Source: Riptortus pedestris
Lineage: Eukaryota > Arthropoda > Insecta > Hemiptera > Alydidae
DNA: 64,000 bases
NCBI GenBank assembly: GCA_019009955.1
Contig: CM032233.1
Coordinates: 11,786,501-11,850,500, forward strand
Reading direction: 5' to 3'
Made by a program: the position numbers and the translations under genes
The notes under the pieces: model-generated
The model's database searches: none
What the model was told of the DNA's origin: nothing
Seen by the model: only the letters and a program-made list of their open reading frames with translations
In this document: one piece after another, positions 49,292 through 60,078 of the stretch
How the letters are laid out: each line of letters begins with the position of its first letter
Position numbering within the stretch: position 1 is the stretch's first letter

Positions 49292-49435
49292 TCAGTCTTT
49301 GTTTAGCAACATACAAATTCCTTCAAGAATCCATTTGTTTTTGTAAGTAGAAGTACTTATTTCTGCTTCAAAAACAGGACCTTCCAACCCACTATTTCTT
49401 TTTGCCGTTGCATAAACTGGTACTTTTAATTGTTC
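49292..49435 (-). CDS. Dynein last exon with stop
   Basis: Acceptor atttttag, stop TGA at 49292-49294. Encodes VPVYATAKRNSGLEG, PVFEAEIST and WILEGICMLLNKD, the conserved C-terminus of the chain. A minus-strand AATAAA lies at 49227-49232, about 60 bases downstream. Confidence 0.85.
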   Translation of the reverse strand, partial: EQLKVPVYATAKRNSGLEGPVFEAEISTSTYKNKWILEGICMLLNKD

Positions 49436-52169
49436 CTAAAAATAAATATAATGTTAAAGTTAAGTAAATGAAGTATGAATAAGCGCTAAAAATTAAGTAA
49501 CTGACTGCTAACCATCCTGTGACTACTGCCATTTTACAGGACATCAGAGTCACTTTCCCAGAGGATGTGGCTCGGATGTTAATTCTCTTTCATATTTATA
49601 CTTGATTTTAAAAACACATAAATTTGCAAAGGTTTAAATGACAAAAAAATGTATGTAACTTGCACAAGCCTCACTAGTCCTTCTACAAGTCACCTAAGTA
49701 GGGAAAAGTAGATCTCTTTTCTGCTGATATAGCTACTTTTCTAGAGATAATTTTCATTAATTTCTGTATAAGATGGAAAAAATTGCATCAAGATGCCTAT
49801 AACACAATTAAAGTTAAGGAATGAATGTCTTCATATTTTCAGTAGCAATCCAAGGTTAAAATAGTAGGTAAAAATATTTAACTCAATTTTTTTCGAGTGA
49901 AATTCTGGATCTTATCTGAAAATTTAATGAAAATTCATATGACATTAAGACCATTCTATATGGTCCCACTGTGCGCAATACTTAAATGATATATTGGTCC
50001 ATTGCTACTGTAAGAGGAGTAGGAGTGGAAATTTTCTCATGACTGAAAATGAATAAAAGTCCGTCACGCAGGGGTGCGTAAACTAAGGAGATTTCCCACG
50101 TAAAGTTATACAATAGAGAAATCTCCATACGAGTGCCGAACAGTTACGGAAACGGCCGAACTAGCTTTTGGCGAAAACGAATAGAAGCGACCATAGCTCG
50201 TCCGTTACACATAATAAAAATGCAAATATCTCGGTTAATATTCAAGATAGAGAATAAATCTATATAACAATATGTATAGTACATTTGATTTGCAATAATA
50301 TTGGTTCTATACAAGTTTTTGATCCGACGTATAATAACGGAGATATTTCGAATATCCTCCTCTAAACACCCCCCCCCCTCCCCCTGGTCCCATTTCAGCC
50401 ATTAACGAACTTGATCTGTCTTTTTACATAAATCGTTTAAATATCGAGTTTGGTAATGATCAAACAAAAATTGTGACCGCTAGAACGTTAACAGACAACT
50501 ATATATATATAATTTTGACCGGACCTCATATTCGTCATCTCCTGGGTAGGATCGATGGACATTTGAAGAAATGTTTCAAAAATCGTGTCATGAGTAAGAC
50601 CTCAATAGCTGATTTCCCTTAAGGGAAATCTATTAAAAAGTCAAAATATCTTGGTTTATATTTTGGTTAGAGAAAATGTGTTTTGAACAACAATTCTAGA
50701 GAATTAAATATGCAACAAGATTGGTCTTATGATATTTTGCAACTCATCTCATAAGAACCGTGGTATTTCGATTTTTTTATTATACCCCTCTAAGTAACTA
50801 AGAAAATTAAAAATAAGAGGAAAGCATAGGATAGTAGGTAGCAAGATCACAAGATACTCACTGCAAAATTCAGAATTTGTGGCAGTTTGATTCAGATCGC
50901 TTGAATTCCTTAGACGTCAGGGTTTCTTCAGTAAAGAGAAAACAACAATTCTAGAGAATTAAATTTGCAACAAGATTGGACTTTAATATTTTACAACTCA
51001 TCTTACAATAACCGTGGTATTTCAATTATTTTATTATACCCCTTTGAACAACCCCCCCCCCTTCTTGTTCAAGTCACGATGAGTTTCGTCTTTAGTTTTT
51101 ATATGGAACTCTCATATATTGAGTTTGGTAATGACCAATAGAGTGGCAACAGATGCTCACACAACCCCCCCCCCCCTCCTCACACATCCTCTCTTAGGAG
51201 TATTTGGGGAATGAAAGGAATCTATGCAGATATGGAAGTGAGGTGGGTTGGTGGAGGGGGGGGGCAGTTCTATCTCCTCCAAGTAGCAGACTGGCTAATA
51301 TTGAAGACCTAAGTGGAGGGAACAGAAGCAACTGGTCCCCAAACACTCACCCAGAGTATCTCTATTGATCTATCTCCAATACTGATTTTACAAAGGCTAA
51401 CAGCAGAGAATATCAACCCTCGCCCTCTGGGAATTAGCCCTTAGTGCTCTAAGTCTATTTTCATTCTATAATCCAACTCCATATGATGTGCTGGAGGTGT
51501 TAATATGTTGTCATCTCAATACTAAAATAAATCTAAGTTTTACCTTAATAAATATAATTATTTGTATTTATTGACAATTTATAGTTTATGGGTAAATACC
51601 TTGTGCTTGATCGAAAAGTTTTCTGTTGGTACTACCCACAAAATGGGAAGTGGTGTAAGCAATGTATTAGGTGCTAATGGAACTAGATACTTTTTGTTTG
51701 GATCCCAATTTGCTCCTTGTAAGTAAACTCCGCTGATGTAGCATCCCTGCAAGCAAATATAGAATGAGTCAATAGAACATTAAGATGATATTTGTCTTTT
51801 CTTGTCAGTCTGCAGATCAAGTCTGGCCAGTTTAAATCTCCAGTTCAGTTTGTTTTATAGCAATTTTAAATGAAAGTGGGGATGGATAAATTTGAATCTG
51901 GCTTTCGATTTCCAAAACCACCACTGGCTGCTCCACTCTTGGATAGAGCTTGGACCTATACTCACATCTTGTTTGCAGCTCGGTAGGACACACCTGATCC
52001 CTTTTCCAGATTTCAGAACTTATCTTCTTTGAAGGAGAAATAGTGGAAGGTCAATCGATGAAAGAAAAAAAACTTGAAATATCCTTTCATTTCTTTTTCA
52101 CTCATGTACATGTTTCACGTCCTCTATGATGCACAAAAAAATTACTCACACACACACACACACACACAC

Positions 52170-52239
<70 letters not shown>

Positions 52240-54601
52240 ACGGATCTCATTTTCATCAACCTCTGGGTAGAATTGATGGACATTTGGAGAAACTTTTTGA
52301 AAATCGCATCATGGATACAACCTCAGTGATTGATTTCCCTTAAAGGGAATCTGCTAATAAATCCAACGGCGGTCAACAAGGATATTCATCAATAATTGTA
52401 TTGAATAAATTAATCATTCATTTTTCGAGTACTCATTTTTAGATTTAGATTTAACAAGCCAATGACTGAAAAATATTGAATTTTACCAGTACTGCTGTGA
52501 CTCTCCGGACGAAAAGGTTTTGTGGCACCAAAAAGTAGTTTGATTAAAGAAGTTTACATTTTGGTCATTTGTTATCCTGAAGAAGTGACCTCAGAAGTGT
52601 GAAAGAGCTAAATTTAGTAAACACGCTTGTTATGAATTGTGTGCTTATTTATTGACTTTCAATGTATGTAGGATGAAAAAATTGTTGGCTTCGCTTCCTC
52701 TACAATATAATTTATTAAAACGGCAGAACGCTTTCGATGCTGTGCATCATCGTCAGTGCCCGAAGGCCAGTCCACCTCCAACATCGAAAACCTTCGGGCA
52801 CTGACGATGATGCACAGCATCGAAAGCGCTCTGCCGTTTTAATAAATTATTATAGTAAAAGCGTAGCCAACAATTGTGTCATCCTACATACATTAGAAGT
52901 CACTTCCACCTGCCAGAATGCCAACTCGGAATATTGACTTTCAATTGGTGTTTACTAAGAATGTGATGTGACAAGGTAAGCAATAAATAATACCGTTTCT
53001 GGTGGTTCTTGATAGCATTCACTTTCTATTTTATCAGTTATTTCAGTTGTTATAATTAGGTTCTCGAGTGGGGAGCCCTTCTTCCTTGAAGCTACTTGAA
53101 GAAATGAGAGCAGGTAAGGCCTGGCTGAAAGCAATCCTCCGAGCCAAATTACAGTTAATTGCCCCTGGATACTCTAAAAAAAAAGAACATTAGCGGAAAT
53201 AAATATGCTGTATTTCATATCCATTAATTTGTGATATTTTTAAATTTTTTAGTGATACGATTTTTTTCGAAAAATGTAGTGTGTGACATTCTTCTACAAT
53301 GGGACAATTTATTTTTAGATTGCATGATATCTATAAAACAAATCATTCAATCTATTGATTTAGTGTAGGAATAATGGTTCTTCACTGTCAAATGTAATTA
53401 GAGAAATCATTGGAGAAAAGAACTAAGTAATAAGATAAAAACAATTCCTTTGTCACTCGAAAAATCGCCATAATTTCATTTAAAAAAAATACTGTCACCC
53501 AAGGGCTGGACAAACTAAGTAGATTTACCACGTCTGGTACATTGTTGATCACTTCTTAGATATTTTTTAAGTAAAAATCCGATGAGTAGAAGTGGAAGAA
53601 TACTAAGATCTTAAGCAAGAAAGTATGAATAACTCCCTTGATATTTTAAGCTACGGAGAAATGCATAGAGCTACAAATGTAGAGGATTAGTAGCTTAACA
53701 AAATTGGTTTTATAACTATTTTCTATACGACACATAATAAGGGAGATATTTTAGTTTTCTTAAGCCAAAACATGCGGATATCGTTTCAATGACAGAAATA
53801 AAATTAATAAAACATTCCCATGAGTTAATGTTTAGAATAACTGATATTATAATAGTTTAAACCAAATAATGTTGAATTTGGACAAGAAGAGGGAGCGGAA
53901 GTTGTGAGTCGGTTCCTTGGAGACCGGCTTTTGATCCATCTGGTCGAGTTGGGTCGCCTTTGGTAAGTGATATTTGATGCTTAATAATTGAAAGTAATGA
54001 TGATGTTTCCTTTAAACTGGAACTAAACATTAAATAGCGTGTTTATTCAAACTAGTCATTGTGAAAGGGGGGTTAAAAGTGCTAGGAAAGTGCACCCATA
54101 TGTCTGCTAATTATCTACATTGCTCCCATAATATGTTACACATAATAGAGTATGAGTAAGAACTACTCTGTATAAAAAGTTTCTTTTTCAGATATATATT
54201 AAAGTATTTTTATTAGAGGTAATTATGTACGTAAAATAGATAAAATCGTTGTATCGTTTTGGAACTTGTATTCTTGCAAAGTGTATAATAAAAATGCTGA
54301 CCATATTTATGATTTATGTTGTCAACAGTATTTTAAACAATAGAGAGGGAGATTGATCAGGAAATAATTTTTTCTTTGTCTTTATTTTTTTTTTTTATTC
54401 TTTTGGACTAAAAAATTCTATAAGAATGCTATAGTTACTAGCCGTAATGTCTTGATACGAGAAGTGTAAAAATATTGTGCATTCTAAAGCCAAAAGAAAT
54501 TACAATCATTATTCAGACTCCCCGAACAACGCAGTCATGATTTCCCGAGCGAAGCCGGGTACCTTAGCTTTTATCTATATATATATATATATATATTTAT
54601 T

Positions 54602-54640
<39 letters not shown>

Positions 54641-55288
54641 GTAAAGGATCTCTGTGAGAGGGAGGTTGAATGATAGTCCTATTTTCTCGTAAATCCATAT
54701 ATTTTACAAATAGGGATTTTGAAAATAGTAGTTAAACATAAAAAAATATTAAACACCATAAAAAACTAAATAAACGGGAATGGGACTGGCTATTAAGATA
54801 AATGAGTATGACAAAGGTCTCTCACCTAGGATTATCCATGGCCAATACATGGCTGAGGGTCTGACCTCTGCCTACAGCACTGACCACGCACACCCAGTCC
54901 CTGCCTGCAGGACACTGTCCCCAGGCCCCACATCTAGCACCGGTCAGCAAGAAAACCCCTCTCTTGCACAGCAGCCAGCCCCACCCAAGTAAACTCATAT
55001 TAAATAATTATTATCTTACAACTAAACACACTTACCCCTTTACAATTAAAACTAAACACACTACCCTTTTACAATTTACCCCCTACACTGAAAAAGTGTC
55101 GCTTCACTCCTGAACGGCACTTTAGAACTACACTATTCAAGCGGTCCCGGTACTATGTGTTCCAAATTCTCCACCGGACCCTTAGGGGTCTTCACCTCTA
55201 GTTGCCGCAACGCTTCCTTCCAAAAGTGCACCCCGTCTTCGGTCTCCTAAGCCATACTCACGCCGGCATCTTGGCCAACCTATAACCG

Positions 55289-55332
<44 letters not shown>

Positions 55333-58300
55333 ACGAGGGCGACGCCTTCCACAAGATGTGTAGTCCCTAATACGATGGACATCCAACAGGAAACATTGTC
55401 CATTACTCCTCCTCCAGCGCAGTTCCGCAGTTCCTAGACGTTGATCTCCGCACAACGTCATCCAAGATGGAAAACTGCTCCTCCGATGTCAAAAGTGAAG
55501 AAACAGCTGTTCACACTTCTGCTTCTGGCCTGCGCCTGCTGGGACACTCCTGTCCGAGTTGTGCCGTTGGGACCTTGCGTGCACTATTGCATGCACGTCA
55601 TGGTCGGTCCTGAAGTCTTCAGTGGCAAGTCTAAGGACCAGCACCATTATCTTGTGCGTTGTAGCCACGCACGAGTGTACCCTCGCCAGACTGTTAGTTG
55701 ACATTTTCAAGGCTCGTCTGCACCTGAAACAAAAGTCACACCCTTCGGGAGAGCCAGCTCCACATCCCGCAGGGTTCTCTCTAATTCCCCACTCTGCAAT
55801 AGGACCCTTGAAAAGATTCCCCCTTTAGCACAACTCCACCCCCCTTACCGTTTCCTCAAGCCTAAGTAACAACTCGAAAGTGGCAAGTTCGGGGTTATCG
55901 AAGAGAGAGGCAGTTGAGAGTAATGGTTACGGTTTCATTTAAAAGCATCATTTGGGGGACACTGTCCTTTCCCTATCCCCTCAATTCTGGATGTCACTCC
56001 CTGTGATTACTGTGATAGGTCCCCTATCACTCGCGCAACACCCATCCCAAAACGAACATAATTAAAATTTATCCTGTAACCCAGGTACTAGAAATACCTA
56101 CTCTAAGAGTCTCGACTTCGCTAATTGTAATTCCTCACAGGCTCATACGCCTCCCTGGACATCGGGTGCTCTACGATGGCGAAGTTTGGTACGGAGACCG
56201 CGGTCGCCGCAACGTCCCTGGCCAAGTGCGGGGGATTCCATTCGGGCGTCCTGTTGTAATTTCTCCCGACCTTTCCGACTCTTCTTCACTCTCACTTCAG
56301 GAAAACCGTCCCCCCCCCCTAGGGGCTCCGAAGAGTGGAAATCCTCTCCTGAATCGCTACTTTCCCTGGAACGAGGGTACTTTTTTTCACTTCCCTCCGT
56401 CTCTACCTCAGGGGACTCTACACTTGCCATTCACGTACACGATCTCGGCAACCGTCTGACGTATTCTCCCAGAAACACTTGTTGGGTCTCAGGGGTTGGG
56501 CAATCACGGTAGCGGACAACGGACTGCTGATTTTGATACGCACGGGGCCATCGGGAATGGCGAGTGGCCCACCTGAACTAGGGCCTGGCGCGACTGGTAT
56601 TGGCGTCATTGGCAAACCCAAAGGCTGTGTATCCCTAGGGCCCGGTGCTTCTTCTAACAGTTCAGGAGTGACTACCCCTTCCGACTGTTCAGGAGTGACT
56701 ACCCCTTCCGGCTGAGTATTCCCTAACACGATCGTTTGCCCCGTTGGGTCTAACGTAATTCTCCCCCGGCTCCACGGTTGCAGTCTCCGACATCCCTTAC
56801 ACAGGGGTCACGCGGCCTTGAAGTTGGCGCCTGTGCGCCCTGCGCTCTCTTCCCTCCCTCGCCACACCCTCCAAAGTTATTCGTCCTCTAGGTCGTAAGG
56901 TGAACCTGTGCACATCTCAAGTATAGACGAGCTCTTCCGGTAGCATTTCCGACACTAGTGTAGGTCGTCACGCCTGGTTGACCTCTGGAGTCGACCCGGC
57001 CCCACATCTAATAGCAGTAGGTGTCGGGAGGCCGTATTATGCTCACTTGGACTGTAAAACCCGGCTTTTTCCCTCCTCCAGCTCAATGGTTGCACGCCCT
57101 TTCTTACTGCTTCTTCCAAAGGAAAGACGGAAGGGAACATCCGTAACAAACCCGGCCTACATCGCCCCTAAAGGGCACTCAGGTACGCCGTCGTTAATAC
57201 CACGCGATCGATCTGCTCTCTACGCGACCATTTGCTCTATGGGAGAACCCCTTTTCCTTCAGAGCTTTTTCACCTATGGCTCTACAGCGGTCCGCGAAAG
57301 CCCTGGAGTCCTTCGCCCTTTTCCTTGACGAACGCTACTAAGTTTCATCAAGTACTGTCTCGGTTTCCAGGTATCTATAAACCTAGCCTCTAACGCGCAT
57401 TTCTAATCGCTCCGTAGGTCGACTGAGGGCTCGTCAGGGTCACGACGACTGGCTAAAAACGACGCGGCTGGACCCTACAACTTCATCCTCACAACCAGTA
57501 TTTTAACTAAGTCTCCCCATTTACCTCATAGGGCTACAATTTCCACCCCTTCAAAAAAATCAGTCACTGAGATTGACCCTGGTTCACCGGACCACGGTAA
57601 TACCATAGTCTGGAGGCTCATGTCCTTTCTTACTTGAGCCCAGGGACCGCCCAACATAGTCTCGTTATCCGATTCGGTCACTTTGACTTCTTTACCCGTT
57701 AGCGTACTCAGCTGTGTGGACATGCGTTCAAGCTCCCTTTTCAATAATGCTTCCCTCTCCTCGAAAGCCCGATTAGCCTCGACGAGCTGCTCCAACTTTT
57801 GTCGAAGTTCCCCTTCCATGCTTACAAAAGGTGAGAATATACGCAATAAGGGAAAAGATTATTTATTTACTACCTCGGGCTTGACGCCCGCGAACCTAAG
57901 GCTCTATCAACTGTAGGGTATGAGTAACTGATAAGGCCTCGGAATGAGGTCCGCGAATTTAAAGCTCTCATCAACTATCCTTATCGCCTCCTGTGTCGCT
58001 ATAGCTAGCCACGCCCTATCTCCCTCTCACTCTCTATTCTATTCACGCGTAGTTCTTTAAGTAGTTTAGCCCCAAATCGCGTAAACTACCCCGCGCCTGA
58101 CACCATTTGTAATGAGGGATTTCTGTGAGAGGGAGGTGATGATAGTCCTATTTCTCTTAAATCCATATATTTTACAAATAGATTAAAAAGTAGTTAACAC
58201 AAAAAATATAAACACCATAAAAACTAAATAAACGGAAAGGGGACTGGCTATCAGATAAATGGGTATGACAAAGGTCTCTCACCTAGGATTATCCATGGCC

Positions 58301-58510
58301 AATACATGATGAGGGTCTGCTCTGCTACAGCACTGACACGCACACCCAGTCCCTGCCTGCTGGACACTGTCCCCCGGCCCCACATCTAGCACCGGTCAGC
58401 AGAAAACCCCTCTCTAGCACCAGCCAGCCCCACCCAAGTAAACTCATATTAAATAATTAATATCTTACAACTAAACACACTACCCTTTACAATTAAACTA
58501 AACACACTAT

Positions 58511-58572
<62 letters not shown>

Positions 58573-60022
58573 TAAAATTTTGAACAGACCTCATGTTCAT
58601 CATCTCCTCGGTAGGATCGATAGACATTTGAGGAAATTTTTCGAAAATCGCTATAGCTGATGCTGCTAATTACGACCACTATAGCGTTATCACGCACACC
58701 CGCGCGGACATACACGTACACGGAGATCACGTAAAGAAATCTACTAAAATCGAAGTGTACAAGTTACTTGTGAGTGAGGCGAATGAAGAAATTTTTTTTT
58801 TTTCGAAACTTAATTTACAGATAAAGAGGCAGTGGACTTACCCACTTCTCATATTGAAGCTTTCTTTCATTGAAATTGGTTAACCAACTAGTTAAAGTTC
58901 TTGAAGAAGGGGGTGAGTGTCTCTCCCATATTTTTGGTATTTTGTCCTTGTAGATTTCCTCAAACAGACACTGTATATCATCTTCCATTTGTATCTCGCC
59001 TTTGATTGCCTGCAACATTGTTTTCTCCTATATTACATTTGTTCTATTTTTGAGCTACATCACTGGGAAATAGTTTCATTGTAGGGAGTCCGGTGTGAGT
59101 TAATTTACAAACAGTATTCAAGTCGCACAAAATATTCAATGAATCTTTAAAAAGTCCGAAAGACACCTAATTTTTACAGGATACTGGAGTTTATATGATG
59201 CCTTGTGATTGTGGTAATGTTTATGTGGCACAGTCAGGAAAAAAGACCGCCACAAGAGTCAACCAAAACGTTGCTGATCTGACACATCAGAGAATAAAAA
59301 CGTCCACCATAGCTAGACCCGCAAGTATTTCTTCTCACCAAATTAAATTCGACGAGACAAAACTTCCACTTAGAGAAGACCACCTCGGTAGGAGATTAGT
59401 AATGGAAGCCCTCTTGATAAACAAGAGAACAAATACATTAAACTTCGTGGATGGTATTATACTCTCCGAAACGTGAAAAGCCAAAATTAAAAATCCAAAA
59501 CCGATGATTTAATCGAGGTAGCTAACCAAATTGAAAAAAAAGTCCACCACGCAGGGGCTGCGTAAACTAAGCAGATTTCCCACACAATTTTGATCTCATA
59601 TTCCCTATTTCTGTATAGATGAGTAGAAGGGAGTGGTCAGCGAGGCGGGGAGGTGAGGGCTCACTGAAGGCTAGAAACAAAACAGTACAAATCACTCCCA
59701 GAATACTTGAGTTAAGAAAAAATTAATAGCACAACAATTGTAGAGCATCAATAGTTTAACACTCTTACCGAAAATGAATTCCGTGGCGTAAACCGAATCA
59801 TTCGGTCGCACAGGCCTGGAAAGGTTAATAGTAATTCCCATCAACAAATTAATTTGAATAACTTGTATCACATTTAATCTATTATTGTCATTTTTAATCC
59901 TTTTAGCAGATTTCCCTTCAGGAAAATCAGCTATTGAGGTCGTACTCATGACGCAATTTTCGAAAAATTTCTTCAAATGTCCATCAATCCTACCCAAGAG
60001 ATGACGAACATGAGGTCCGTTC

Positions 60023-60078
<56 letters not shown>

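Larger units (their letters stand above)
54640..58514 (-). mobile_element. LTR retrotransposon, minus orientation, internally deleted
   Basis: Two direct LTRs (54640-55073 and 58108-58514) share termini TGTAA...TTACA. On the minus strand the bases next to the right-hand LTR read TGGTGTCAGGCGCGGGG, a primer-binding site of the TGGTGTCAG type known in Gypsy/mdg1 elements. A purine-rich TAGGGGGTAAAT precedes the other LTR. Only gag-like remnants are visible; I see no reverse transcriptase or integrase. The 3.0-kb interior is strikingly GC-rich against its AT-rich surroundings. Flanks are TA microsatellite, so a target duplication cannot be resolved. Confidence 0.85.

Noticed and set aside
52074..52343. 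ORFs with YIYIYI or THTHTH runs (also near 4368, 58449, 59692, 63040, 63676)
   Set aside because: They are translations of TA and CA microsatellites within repeats.
53885..53985. GC-richer patch as an extra dynein exon
   Set aside because: Neither strand gives dynein motifs, and the exons at 58842-59009 and 52994-53173 are already contiguous in phase and in homology.
54780..54992. 70-codon ORF in the left LTR
   Set aside because: Lies wholly in LTR sequence; the other LTR breaks the frame.
55182..55461. Gly-rich minus-strand ORFs
   Set aside because: Poly-glycine comes from the C44 run; no family signal.
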